A stretch of 64,000 nt of DNA, from the NCBI GenBank assembly GCA_008933995.1, contig WARS01000033.1, forward strand, positions 8,136,287 to 8,200,286. Direction: 5' to 3'. This document shows, piece by piece, positions 14,899-28,667 of the stretch. The position numbers and the translations under genes are program-made. Position 1 is the stretch's first letter; every line of letters begins with the position of its first letter. This stretch comes from Datnioides undecimradiatus (Eukaryota; Chordata; Actinopteri; Lobotiformes; Datnioididae). Below the pieces are notes generated by a model. That model made no database searches. It had not been told where the DNA came from and was given only the letters and a program-made list of their open reading frames with translations.

Positions 14899-14995
14899 TG
14901 TCTGTGTGTGCGTGGGCGTGTATGCGCGTGTGTGGGTTTGTCCCGATTCTGTGCGGACGTGTGTGTGTGTGCGCGCGTGCGTGCGTGTGCTTGTG
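14899..14995. repeat. Imperfect TG/CG alternating repeat
   Basis: A degenerate TG-rich tract including GTGTGTGTGTGTGCGCGCGT near 14959-14977. It is an old, interrupted microsatellite. Confidence 0.85.
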
Positions 14996-16460
14996 CTCAT
15001 TGACAAGTGGAAGAGGAAGGAGAATTGATGTTGTTTGATGTATTAATCATGCATATGTGGGATTGAGAGGCTCTGTGATGGGTTGCTTGGGCACTGATTC
15101 TATCTTCAATCAGAAGCTCATTTGGGTCCCTTTGTGTAAATGCTTAACATTGTTTAGCAGAAAATAAGCAGTCTGCTTATAAAACATTTGCGTTTATTTG
15201 TGTGTGGCGTTTGAGACAGAGAGGAGGTGGAGCTGGGAGGGTTAAGAGCGTTGTTTCTGAGATTTTTCATTGTGTTCATACATAAAGCATATTAGAAGCA
15301 TTGTTTTCCACGAAGCCCCTTTTTGATGTGATATTTATCAAGCAGCTTTTAGTGGCCAAACTAGGAACAGGAAATGTGTTTTCAAACAGCAGCTCTGCGT
15401 ATGAGTTCATCAATAATTCAGAGGGAAAAGGTATGACACTGATCTATACGCTATCATGATTTATCAGCCTCACGTCCACCCGCGTGATATTTCATAGATT
15501 CCAGCTGAAGGCAGATGAATAACTGCATCCATTAAGACAGCCCGTTTTAAAGCTACACAGTTAATTAGTTGTGCTTATTTTGTGCTCATTCAACCGTCCA
15601 TATTCAGGTACGAGTCGCTGTTCTGAAAGTTATTAAGGTGCAGAAAATGATTTGCCTTTTTCCAATTCACTTTGCCCACCTTAGCTATTGAAATCTTGTC
15701 CAAGAGGCACTCCTACTGTCTAAAATTTAATCCATGTTGCCTTTGGATTACAAATGTATTTCATTTGACACTTAAATTCACTGCAGAGCTCGAGTTCTGT
15801 TGCCAGGCAACTCTGTTAAGGTGCACACAAAGGATCATTATAGATTTCTTGAGTGCAACTGTTAACTTGTACTTCTTTAAAAAGATATTGTACCATTCTG
15901 TATCCAGCTAAGGCCCCTGTTTGGTGTATTTTCCTGGGCTTCCAGTATCTCTGCCCCTCATGCAATTCCATTCAATATAAAGCTGTCAATTTTTTATTTG
16001 ACTAAATAGGCCTTCTTGCAGAATTATTCCTGCCAGTAAATTCACCAACTCTGGGCTTGAGCTCCTCTGCAGCACTTTGAAAGAATCAAGTTGAGTGCCT
16101 CTTCTTATGCATCTATCAGACATATGTTGCTAACAGGAGATGACAGCATGGCCCACAGTATTTAAATGGTTCATGGTGCTTGTACTCTGATGGCTTCGAT
16201 ATGACATGATGAGCCATAAATATGTCAGATATGACTCAAATGAGCTCTGAAAGGATATGGCAATAGAGTATTCATACTAGATATTCTGCTTTGGGGCTCT
16301 GTCTAAAGCCCATTGTGGAGCACTCCACCAAAATTCCATCAGTAGATTAATCAAATCTGTCATCAATATCATACCATATCTGTATCAACTGTGTCTAGTG
16401 TATTCCCCCACAGTATTACCACAGCTACGGATCGACCGTGACAAGCACAAAATCATGTGA

Positions 16461-16490
16461 TTTTTCTTTTTTTTTTCTTTTTTTTTTTTA
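16461..16490. repeat. T-rich homopolymer tract
   Basis: T runs broken twice by C. No clear source element was seen. Confidence 0.9.
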
Positions 16491-17464
16491 AGAATTTAAA
16501 ACAAGAGTTCCCTGTGTTATTATAGTCAAGGGAGTTCGCTTATTGAAAGCTCTCTTTTTGGTGATATGCATGGTATTTTTAAGTGTGTAAACTTAATTGA
16601 GTTTTGGTGATATGTGCTGCAAATTCATGTTGAGAATTTGTAAGAAAACATTTCCCTGGAAATGGCAGATCACTCTGTTCTGGTTTCCTCAGCAGGGCAT
16701 CTATTTTCTTTTTCTCTTTTTTTTCTTCTCTGGATGGAAGTTGTAAGTCATCTTTTGTTTGAAGCCCGCAGGAAGATCATTGCTCAGTTGCAGACCGCTG
16801 TTGCAGAAAAGGGGGGAAAGCAGGGGTTGTGGGATGCAAAAGGAGAGAGAAGCGATCAGAGGTAGGACCCGGGGAATGAGAAATGCAGATGGATTACATG
16901 TGCATGTCTGGCAAATGGGCGACGAGACCGAGGGCAGGACTTGATACTTGTGTGTGAGTTTGTTTGCACTACGATTGAGATGCAGTAGGTGGATTACTGA
17001 GCTCTTCTCACAAAAACACGCTAACTCCTAAAGGCCTCAACACACAGAGCAGCTCACTCACACAGAGTAATCTCTTCATCTGATGATTTTTGATATGTTG
17101 TTTTTCTGCCTCGTTTCACTGCGTCGGGCTCTTCTCAATCCCCGGGTCTGCAGAAAGATCAATGTTGAGAACACATCCTGCTTCGGCAGTGACTGGGCGC
17201 TTCTAGCCAGAGATGAGAAAGGTCACTATGAATCTAATTAAGCATGATTTTTCAGTTCCTTGATAAGATGGAGGAGCATGAGGGCTCCCCATCCAGTTGC
17301 ATCGAAAGGATTACTTTGAGTGCAAGAATGAGATGCAAACACACTTCCGAAATCGTCCAGCCCTCGGAATGTATTGCCAATCGGGACATCTCGGATGCAG
17401 GGTAACAAATCAAGACAAGCGAGACCATGAGAGAAGCTATTAATAGCAACTCATACATGTGAGT

Positions 17465-17491
17465 GCACACGCACACACACACACGCACAGA
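17465..17491. repeat. (CA)n microsatellite
   Basis: A short CA run interrupted by two G-C-A units. Confidence 0.9.
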
Positions 17492-18538
17492 CAAATCGCG
17501 AGCACATATTAGAGGATGGCAAGGAAAAAAAAAAAAAGTAGTTTTAAGTATGGTTGAAGGCTTTTTCATCCCTCTCCCCAATCCAATTATGTTCCAGTTC
17601 AAACAAATGGAAGTATATGCATGCTTCTCAGCCAGATGCTGCAGCAATAGAGATATTAACTCTGAAGATGGGAAGTTTGAGAGGCAATAAGGTACCCAGC
17701 AGGGAGTGGATATTGAGGATTAATTTCTCTCATGTCTGATTCTTTACTTCCCTCATCAGCCCATCTTCTCCTCCGTCTATCTTTCCCTTCTGGCGTTATT
17801 AACTCCTGATATGTCTTTCAGAGAGACAGTTTCGAAGATGTTATTATTTTACTGTATATTACACGGAATGTAGAAAGGAGATAAATAATGGAAAAAAGCT
17901 AATTGACGATTTGCAATCTGCTATGAGTGTGTACTTCAAAAAGTATCAGAACATTTAAGAGGGTCCTTGACATAAACCTTGTTCAAATGAGCTTAGCATT
18001 CCTTGCTGACATGACTACACTGACAAAGTGTATACTGGCCTACAGACAGCTATTAAGGTGTGGTGACTGTGCAACTTCTGCTCTGGGCTTAAAAACAGTA
18101 AATATTGATTGGCTTCACAGACGTTGAAGCGACTGCTTGCAAGCTAAGAAACACATTGAAAATGTTCTGTAAACTGCAAATATCAGCCATAATCCAGGTC
18201 AGACAAGGCTGTGAATCGATGCCAAAACCCCCAGTAAGATATAATATTAATTTCAGTCGATCTTAACAGGTTCCAGTACATCCAAATAGTCCAAATGGTT
18301 GTGTTTCTCTGACCTGTTTATCCATACCGTAAACGTGGCAGGAAATCAGTCTATTGAGTTTATTCCTCTTCATATCATTCTGTTGAACTGTTGCCTTTAA
18401 ATTCTGCTCGCCTTTAATTCAGTTTTGTTTAGGACCACATCTGTTGGGGAGTGAATTGGAAACTTGCCCCAGGGACTATGTAGATAAAAAAAATATAGTT
18501 GCAATTGACCATCAGAGGGCTCTGAACCCATGGGCCAA

Positions 18539-18568
18539 ACACACACACACACACACACGCACACACAG
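18539..18568. repeat. (AC)n microsatellite
   Basis: About 15 AC units with one GC interruption. Confidence 0.95.
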
Positions 18569-19269
18569 ATATCGGAGTATGCAAAGCTGCCAAAGCGTCT
18601 GCTCAGCAACATTATAGAGCATGACCAGATGTGAGCTGACAAAATTTCAGACATTTATGTAAAATTTGATTTCTCTTGCTTTTGGCATTGAATATTAGGG
18701 ACTTCAAACTTCAAGCCTAGACGCTGGCTCAAGTTAGCAGTGTTAGATCTTTTAGGTTTGACCGACAGATTAGTACCTGCAGTATGGTACTCAAAGCCAG
18801 ATTGGGATAAATTACATATCATAGTTGCAGTAGGAGCTGCCTTCTATCATGACTAAATGAAATCAGCTCCTTTTCACTCCTCTTAAAAGCCCTGAACTCT
18901 ACACCGGTGCAGCACTGACTGCTTCTCACCAGAAAAGAGCTTCACAAAGGAGGGAAGTGATGTTCTTGTTTCAGAGGTGCAGCGTCACACGGTGCAAATA
19001 TATGCCACCTAAAATATCCTGCTGAGGTCAGATGGTGTCAGGTTTTAAGTCGAAACCAAATTTCTGGATGTATTAAAATCACTGTCAGCGCGTTTTTCAT
19101 GTGTGGTGATGTGAATCCATAGTCATGGTGCGAGACAACGATTCTCACAACTGCAGAACATAATGGCAAGGAGATATCTCCTGCTGTGCTGTCTTTGTAG
19201 TGCAGATTGTTAAGCGATCACGAAGATCATACAGTATTCATTATATTGCATATGCATCTTGAAACCAGC

Positions 19270-19300
19270 AAAAAAAATAAAACAATAAATAAATAAATAA
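19270..19300. repeat. A-rich / (AAAT)n microsatellite
   Basis: An A run grading into AAAT tetranucleotides. Confidence 0.9.
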
Positions 19301-21816
19301 CATGCATAAAGGAGACTGTTGCCTGTAACCTTGGATACAGAACCACAGTCCAGCCCTCACTCTAACAAAGACAAATTAGTCTGTCCGCAGTAAATAGTAC
19401 ACGGTTCTAATAATCTGTCTACTTCCTTGAGTCTTTCATGCTTCTCACTTACCCTGCTCTCTGCTGGCCTCACTCCAGGGTCCAATGTAGTCACTCTAAT
19501 TCACAACACTTCTAAATGCAGCTGTTGTTGTTGGTGTTGGAAATTATTTAGGCTGCAAGTATACTTTAGCCTCCAAGGGGGTGGTAATGTCTGGGTCTAA
19601 GGAGCAACTTAAAAACCAACCCGGTTGTATAGAGATTAATCACTCAATGAGAAAACAATGAAACTTTAAATTTGAATGTGTCAACCTGAACGTGAACCCT
19701 TTACATCTGGGAAATAAAACAATATGCTCCACTAATATAGTAATTCATACAGCATATTAAATAATAAAAGCAGCACTGAACAAATGCCAATTGAATAAAT
19801 GTAAATCTGAGATCACAATTCCATGACTCCTGAATGAGATAGCTGTGGGAAAAAGGTATATTTGAATGCAACAATGTTTCAATAAACACTAAAGAGATGT
19901 TTACAGCTCAGATAACCGTTCAAAGCCTGATGGGAGATGGATGAACATCGTAAAGCTTAACAGCCCTTCAGTGTTGATATGATGAAACTTTTGCTGTGCA
20001 TCATTAAGGCTCTGTTACATGCACAGGTCAGAAGGTCTGATTCTTAAAAGTGGGAAATCATCCTCAGTTGTAGCAGACGGGCCCAAAGAATAACCATCGG
20101 TAAAGCACCTCCTCTGTCATAATAAATGTATTTTGTTGGTGGAATTTTACCCTCCTGATGGTTTTTGGGTTTTTTTTTTTATCTCTGCATCTTCATAGCA
20201 TCGCTCTTCCCCGATAAACTCTTTTCCGACTGCACTGAACAGCTGTGGCAAGCTGTCCTCATCTCTGTTTCAGCTCCTCTTCTCCCTTTGCATTGTGGCA
20301 GAGAATAGCTTCATTTTAACCGTGCATACTTTACCCTGACTCTCCTTTCTTCTTTTTCTCTATATTGTTTCTTCCATTTCTGCTGCACTTACTTTTTGTT
20401 TCGAATGATTCTCATCCAAAGTGTTTTAATACCGCAACGCTCGCGGACGCTGAACTCTAACAATCGTTCTGTAAGAGTTCTCTTGGCCCCGTGAGCTCAT
20501 ATTAGCATATTTAGTCCCTACAGTTTAAGACAATGAGAGTGTCAGTAGAAAGGCATCAGCATCTAAACCCTAAACCAATCAAAGTTTTAATCCCGTGCCC
20601 TTCCCAATTAAGTTTTACCACTGATCCTCTCTCCGACTTCCCCAAAGCTTATCCCTCCCCTCCAAATCTCTCCAGACACCCAAGAATATTACATTTATGT
20701 TTCCCCTATTCCATCATCTTATTTCATTATGTCAGAAAAAATACCAATTAAGCAAAACATAGTGTGTATTATTAATCAGCTCTGACTCACTGTGTATATT
20801 GACTTTTACATTACACCCACACCAACTCAAAGAAATGACAGTTCCTAATGAATCAAGAGTAATTCGGGTGAAGCACCAACCCGTTCTCAAATGATCATTA
20901 GATAATGAAGAAAACCTGTGCTAAAATAACCGTCTGCAGCTCAGTCGCTTCCAACGACATTCTCGCACTTCATTATATCAGCCAACTGTGGTTTGGAAAC
21001 AGCGGTCAGAAGATTCCGGGGTCGTGTTAATGCACACGTGTGTTTTCACTTACCCATGCCATTAAAGCGGCGCAGCAGCACCTGCACCTGTGGTCTGTGT
21101 AGGCTGGGGTTCACATGTAAATTTTGATAAGAGTTCAACAATTCGTGCTGCGTAGACACAACCCTCTCTCTCATACTCACTTTCCTCTGCCCGTGTCAGA
21201 GCAAACGATGTTATGGCGTTCCTTGAAATTACCGAATGGATGTAGGCGGAGGTGGGGGGGTGGTGGAGGACACTTTTTTTCAAGAAGAGCTGTCCGCAGA
21301 GAGGATGATTGCCTTTTTTGGACTTTGATTTGTTTTTGACAATGTGCGTTAGGAGCATTTTACGCTCTCATCGCAGACTAAATGAGTCTAATTTAGTTCA
21401 AAGCGGGTCAGTGAAGGTGGGAGGCGTATGCGCCGTAGCTGTGCCAGTGGGACAGGATCATTGTTGGATGATGCCCCGCGGCTGACAGCAACGAACCGAC
21501 CAGAATCAGTTTCATACACTGACTTGAAATGTGTTCTATAGTGCGAGGTGTTCTTGTAATGGGGAAAAAAGACATCCATAGCTCATTGTGGGACAGAGGG
21601 GCTGACGGAGAGCTTTTTGTTGGAGGGTGATGCATTCACACCAGCACTCCCACATCCTGTCATATGGAATGGCGTGAACAGTCAGATTTGTCATTAGATG
21701 TGGCAGCTATATTCACACATGGTGGGTCCTGCTGCAGTAATACTTGGTTTTACTGTGACAACATTATGGTATTTCAAGGCCAGTGCTCCCATTGAAATGA
21801 AATTCTCTGCGTAGGG

Positions 21817-21840
21817 AAAAAAAGAAAAGAAAAGAAATAA
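21817..21840. repeat. (AAAAG)n repeat
   Basis: About four AAAAG units ending in AAATAAG. Confidence 0.88.
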
Positions 21841-22241
21841 GACCAAAAAAATACTCCAGAATAGGCAGCGGCACAGACAGTGAAGAATGCGAATTCAGTC
21901 TTGCCTATCAAGACCATTAAGGTCTATGTGATTGTTTTTTAATGCATTCACTCCAGTCTTTTTTTCTCTCCATTTACAGTATGTGAACAAAGGGACTTCT
22001 GGTCTTTATCCAGCCCTCACCCCCACCCCTACCCTGTCTGATCACTTCATCCTCCACCCAAACCCATGCTGACTCCTCTGCACTCTTTCCCCCTCCCCGC
22101 CTCTCGCTTATGTTCCTCCCTCCCCCTCTCCAGTGTGTCCCCTAGTTTTCTGGTAGCTGTGTCTCTTTGATAATCCAAGACTCTTTGAAGACTCCAATTC
22201 CACGCTGCTTGCCTTGGAGCTATTGCACCTACAAAAACAAC

Positions 22242-22317
22242 TGTGTGTGTGGGTGTGTGTGTGTGTGTGTGTGCGTGTGTGTGTGTGCCTGTGGAGAAGG
22301 AGAGAGAGAGAGAGAGA
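22242..22317. repeat. Compound (TG)n / (GA)n microsatellite
   Basis: TG repeats with two interruptions (22242-22288) are followed by a GA run (22297-22317). Long overlapping open frames on both strands here come from the repeat alone. Confidence 0.95.
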
Positions 22318-25300
22318 AGAGAGCAGTAGATGGGATGAGAATGGAGGACATAATGGTGGAATGGAAAATAAAAACAGTTCCATATGCATTTCCTTTGCAA
22401 CTGCTTCGGTCTTTATGGTTTTATGCTCGCTGCATACACTGAGAGGTGCACTTCTTCATTGTCATATTTGTTGGTGCAGCTCATTTTTTCTGTGCCTTCA
22501 GAGGCAGCAGCTCATTGATTCCTGCATACACGCCCCAAATGCCAGAGTCAGGATGTACTCACAAACATTGTAGCTAAATGGAAATTCTTTGTCCCACACT
22601 CGGGGAACTCTCAGACGCTATCAAAGAGTTTACATGCACATTTTGTAAGCTGACGTTACACTCAGAATAACAGCAAATGTAGATGGCACAGGTTCGCTGT
22701 ACACTGGCGTGTCAGCCTGAGCGCTGCATCACAAAAATTAGCAGTTTGTCCCATTGGATCTCAACACAAAATGATTTCCTCTGCTTCTGTCAGACGCAGC
22801 AGAGAGGTAATTAGAGAAAATTAGTTGGCTATACTTAAAATGCCACAGTGATCAAAATTAATCATTACTAAAACATTTTTCTTCTATCCACTTCCCCTCC
22901 ACTTTGTGTTGCTGTCTCCTCCTCTTACCTTTCAGTCTCAAGTCTGGCTGCTCTCTCTGACTCTGTCTCTATTGCTGCATTGTTTCAGTCTCAATCTTTA
23001 GTCCCTCGTCCTCCATCTTAGTCTCTAGCCCCCCCCCACCCCACCGCCCTCTTTGTCTCTGTCATTCTGCCTCTCTTTGGCAGAGGAGCTTGCCATTGGG
23101 ATTTAGAAGAAATTGAATTGAATTATGAAGGAATTTCTCTGCAGTACGATTGGCATCATTTCCTCCACACAACAGAACATCATTCTCATATCTCTCAGTG
23201 TGGGGGAATGAAAATAGGCCGTGCACCATTCTTTCTCTCATCCTTTTAAATTGAATTTTTCATATCACAGGGGCACTGAGACATCAGCCGTTTCCTTTAA
23301 CATGGGCAGAAAACCCATTTCATAATATCTGAGAGACACATAACTGTGATTCAATAGGAGAAGTCTGGCTTCCAGCTCCAGTTCACATACAACATACCTC
23401 GCCTCAGGACTGATAAACAGGACCACATAGGTTTGGTGCAGCTTGAGAAGTTGAGGGTATTCCAGTTGAGTATACTACAGCTGTTTGGCTTCACGGCCAG
23501 TTAAAAGCACTCCATTGGAAACTAAATGCAGAGCCTTATAGATTCCCATCTCTCCATCAGCGCCTGTGAGAAACACATTCTTTACCTCCTGAAGCCTCTA
23601 ACTTTACCGCTTTACTTTCATTAGAAGAAAAGACACTGGTCCCTAAGTGTCTTTGCAGAAGCCACATTTTGCATTAGCAAATTGCATCCAAGCTGTTACA
23701 CAACACAGCACTGATTATGTTTAGTTGGTTATCATCCCCATTCATGTGTCTTCTTCAAAGTTTGAAAACTTGGGTGTTTTTCTCCAACTGAAATTCTGAA
23801 TCTGCACGTCTCACTGGCCGCAGTTGACTCAGCTGAAACAATACCTCTGTGTAATAAAAGTTTGAATAAAAAACATTTGGCGACAAACTAACTGCGACAA
23901 ATACATTGTAAACCATTGGGCACGGGGAGTAACAGGATAACTCTTTAAATACAGTGTTGGGCTGCTTGTTTTGTTGTTGACTGCTTCGTCTTATGGCAAT
24001 GATTTTGTTTTCATCACAATGAAGCACAGAAGAGGAAATCCAAATCAGTTTTACTGCAAATAGAACAGCATCTATTTGTTTTTGCCACTCTACATAAATC
24101 TAGCATGTTCTGATTTGTCATTGGGGGAAAAAAGATAACGGATTGATTAAAAGGGATTATTTTTATGATTAATTGCTAAAAAATGATGCTGTTTCTTCCT
24201 TAGATTCAGATGTGTGTTAGCAAGCAGCTGGAGTAACAGACATGGAGATGCAATCAGAGTGGCATAAATGAGGTATAAACCACTTTGGTTTAAAATTCAG
24301 AGGTTAATGCCTCAAAGATTAGATGCTTTCTCAAGCTTTAAATCTCAGGTTAGATATTAAAGGATGTGCTATTATTAAAATTCATATCAAATAGGGGGGA
24401 CCTGTGTAGAAGAACCACCGGAGTACAGTTCTACCATAATAAGGATATCATCTTGTAATATTTATTAAATTTTCTTTATTATTATGTTAATACTCTGCTG
24501 CAACTACACTAACTGGATTGTATCTAGTCCCACCATATGTCCCAACCCTGAAGCCGTTGCTTGCTTGAAATACAGAACGACAGGGAATTATCTCTACAAG
24601 GTAGTTAAAGTACAGACATTGCAGTCGCCAGCCTGATCACCAAATGTTCGTGTACAGATCAGTCGAAACACAAGTGCAAACTTGGAAGCATGGGACCGAG
24701 ATTCAAACGCTGAATCTGACTCACCTGCGACACTGCTGGCAGTCTGCTCAAAAAAGTGGCAGAGAAGATGGAAAAAGCTTTCCCATCTGCATAAGTACCA
24801 GCAGCCCTGTGCACTGGCAATCAGTGAGGCTTGGCTGGATGGCAGGGCACCTGACGGCAGAGTGGTGTCAGGTAGCTCCAGGGCATTTACAATGGGCTGG
24901 GAACTGGAGCAACAGCAGTGGGGTCTGCTGTCCCATCAGGGATCAGTGGTGCAAATCAGCAGTGGCAATAGAGATGCTGCACAGTCACCAGAATGCTATC
25001 CCTGTTGCTTAGGCACAGCTATTTGCCCCAGGAATCCCTTTCTATTCCCTCATTCAACCTGCAGGCAAATACATTCTTTTTTACTTCTAATCCTATCTTT
25101 AGGACAGACTGTCAGGGCTGTTATTTACAAGTGATTAGATATAACCATTAACGATAACCCATCTGCGTCCGTTGCTGTGGAAACGACATAGGCGTGAGTA
25201 CATTCGCAAACTGGCGCTGCATTTTTTTTTTTTTTTCCTGATACAGACACAAAACAGCAAGCTGCAGGCTGGGTGAATAATGGAGATGTATCCTCTCACT

Positions 25301-28300
25301 CCTCACACCATAGCAATATCTTGTCTCAGTGCAGGAGTCCTCCATCACACCAGACAACATTAGTGACAGAGGTGGCTGATGTATGTTTTTTTTTGCAGTA
25401 GTCGCAGCCTGATAACGGTGCTAACAGCTCTCTGGATGTGACGTCACTGTTATGTGTCAGAATCGTGGCCGATGTAAAGGACAGTTTGAAAGCCAGTATT
25501 TAAAGTAGATATCAGACCACCCATGAATGCGCAATAAATCTGTTTTGATGAGCGAAATATATATTCAGATCTGTCAGTGTGGGGGGGAAAAAATGATATG
25601 GGCTGTCAGTCTCAACATAACCTAAAATGCACTCTCAAGTTCAGACACATTTTCTCTTTCGTTAAGTCTCAAACTGATGATTTAACTCATATGGAGCGTC
25701 ACTCAACATAATCTGCTTCAGACCATTTCAAGCAAAGTGATATCATATTATATTGCGGCATCCTATTGTTTTAATATCAGGAGTGAAGTCTTTATAATTC
25801 ACCCTCGCATATGTATTCTGTAACTGTGCCTTTATTTCATGTTGGCGCGCGCAAATTAAGTAGAGGGACAGAAGGCGCAGTGCTTATGAGGTCAAATGTC
25901 TTTTTCTTATGGATGTTTTTATTTTACATCAATAGCTCTGTTAATTAACAATGAGCACATTCAGCTTACATAACCTCAAATACAAGCACATCAAAAAGGC
26001 TTTTAGTGTACCTTCTCTCCTTTCTGTGCCTATGAGTACCCAAAGAATGTTTGTTCTCAGTGACAAGGCCTTTCAATATGAAGCGTTGTCATCCAGCTGA
26101 AATTCAATATTCATGTAGCACTGTCCGCGTAAAAATGTCTAAAATACAGATTAAAAACATGTGATGGCCATGAGATGCAGACATTTTTTTTCTTTTGCCT
26201 GTGAACAATGTAATCTTTTTGCTGCAGTTCCAAGAAGTGAGCGGACTTGTATAAAGGTGATGTGCAAACTGCTCGTAATAGGCACGAGTTGTAACAAGAG
26301 GCTGATTTGTTCATTCAAAGTTGACTAGCTCAGGTTATTGACTTATGTTCCTCAAATACCAGTATTATGTACCTGAGAGGATACAGGCAGGAAATAAAGG
26401 CACAGGCTGTGATGCAGTGTAGGTGTACGTTCTGCTGGTTTTTCAAATGTATTATGTTCAAGGCGGTAAAGCAGCTCAATCTCTGGTCTAAGGTGATGGG
26501 GTGTAGGTAAGTGTAAGATCTATGGCGTTGAATCGCTTGAGGCAAACAGGTGAACATACAGCAGCAGCCACATTCATTTTTCAATGTTTTTATGAACTAA
26601 ATGCAGTACTGGGCAGCCGCTTTGCTATTGTGAAGAGGGGAAATTACATATACGCTAATGAATAGAGTGAATAACTACATTATTGTCTGACTGGATGTTT
26701 TTCTTTCTGGCTTTTTGGCATATCAGTGCATCGGTGGAATTATTCTGCTCAAACCATGTGTGGCTTGAAATTATTCTGAGGCAGTAGGTTGTATATAATA
26801 TTTCTGGCAGTCAGACAAAAAAAGGGGGGGGGGCTCTAAACGCTACAGGAGCTCTAGGTAGGCAGTGGATGATTGCTGTTTATTACTACGTTAAAGTGTG
26901 TCTTGGTCCCCTTGTAAAGACAGAATCCTGCTGTTTCTTTCCATCTGCGTTGGGATTGTAACATTAGGTCTATAAATGAGGCCGTTTTAGCCCAATCTAA
27001 ATGGGGTTATGAATTCAGATGTCATCGTAAATGTCCCCTCTTTCATTCTCAGCCCCATAGCTTCTTACTCCTACCACAATGCCCAAACAATCCCACTCTC
27101 CCGCCTCCAGTCTCCCAGAATCTAATCCTTCTGCTTGTCCCCTCCAGCCAAAGCGCCGTCCGTGTCTGCCTGACCAACTCCCCACTCCTGCTCAGCCTCC
27201 CCTTCCATCCTTCCGTCTTGCCGCATCCCTGCAGCCCCCAAGGCCTGGCAAAGGATTTGTGCTCTGACTAAAAGGAGAATCTATTTCCCATCTCTGCAGC
27301 CTTAGCTAGTTATCATACCCAGGAAACATGCTGACTCTCTGGAGTGATGCCTTGAGGAGAAGTTTAAGCAAGAATCCATATTTAAACAACTAAATGCCCC
27401 CTCACATTTGAATAGTTGGGGAGCCTCAGCAACCTCCAATCATATTTTAAGAATGCACCATTGAAATCTCTCATTTGTCCAGTCTGGGACGGAAATATCT
27501 CAGAAAAGTAATAGAATAACTCGCTATTATCTGGTGTGTTGGAGCAGCGAGACCTCCTGTTAAGTGTATTTTCACACTCCGTACTGTCACTGTATTTTCA
27601 GAATGTGAATTCGAACAATCATAATAATTGAAATTCTTTGTGAGCAGTGCGAAACAGTGTGCAGAACGTACAGCACGAGCACTCTTTTACAGCTGAAAAT
27701 GTGCTGTGTATGGATGCACCAATCAAAGAGCATCTTTAATGGAAAGAAAACAAATGTCGTGTTTTCATCCCTCTAAAACCCATCATTGCCCTCTTGTTCT
27801 CATGCGTGCACCAGGCATACAAATCGCAAACAAAAGACACAGAAAGCTATTGTTTTGCCATGTTTCAAGAAAGGTTGATTTTTGGTTGAAATTCTAGCTC
27901 TATTAGATGTAAGAGATAACCGAGAAGCCCAAGACAGCTTTCCTACTGTATACTACGTATGATTTATTGATGTAGCGATGTGGTAGCACTGCTACCAGAA
28001 CTCAAACTAATGATTATTTAGATGAAAGACCAATAGATGCATCTGTACAGGGAGAAAAATATGACTGGTTGAGATGATGGGAGAGATGAACGGGTTTCTG
28101 GAAACATGAAGCGCAGTAACAGTGTTAAGAACAGCGTGTTGATAGCACTTACCTAAGCTCTAAAAGCATTTCTCAATATCTGGTGTGTATGTACTAAAAA
28201 GGCTGATGGTTCGAATGATTTGGAGCATGGATTTGTTTGCCAGAAAAGTGGTTGAATGGTAGAAAGCACAGAACCGTGGTATTGATCTGGGCTGACTTGT

Positions 28301-28637
28301 GCAGCAGAGGCAGGCCTGTTCTGCTGTATCAGTGCTTTCCTGACTTTTACGAGAGGTGCTCATGTATGGGGGCGGGTGGAATGGTGTTGTTGGGGAGAGT
28401 GCGATAGCATGCATGCTGTAAGGAGTCATCTTTCTGTTGTGGATCGGTGGTAAGTAGCCATTAGTAAACTGATCTTTGGAAGAGGAAATTTAATGGTCTC
28501 CTAACTGTATTTACAAGCCATTCAATTTGATAAAGGGTGTGATCTTGAATGATTTATTATAAGCCGCCCTGCTCCACTTCAAGCTATTAAATTTAAGATT
28601 TCATCAGTATTTTCATTCATTCATTTACTTCTTCAAT

Positions 28638-28667
28638 ATCTAATCAGATCTAATCAGATCTCATCAG
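28638..28667. repeat. Three tandem copies of a 10-mer
   Basis: ATCTAATCAG occurs twice and is followed by ATCTCATCAG. A small local expansion in the upstream intron; each unit holds a TAATC homeodomain-type word. Confidence 0.92.

Noticed and set aside
14791..15006. 71-codon minus-strand frame rich in Thr/His
   Set aside because: It is a translation of the degenerate TG repeat.
17154..17240. Acceptor-like GGGTCTGCAG followed by a 28-codon open stretch
   Set aside because: The phase does not match either known exon end and no donor follows; judged a chance acceptor.
22047..22573. Long open frames on both strands (up to 119 codons)
   Set aside because: Their length comes from the TG/GA microsatellite, which has no stop codons in these frames.
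24644..25134. Two overlapping + strand frames (122 and 150 codons), and a tRNA B-box-like word on the minus strand near 24690-24705
   Set aside because: No domain in either frame. The B-box-like word (GTTTGAATC) has no matching A box or cloverleaf, so neither a gene nor a SINE can be supported.
28638..28667. Short tandem repeats as a possible CRISPR-like array
   Set aside because: Three directly adjacent 10-mers with no spacers in vertebrate intron DNA; simple duplication.
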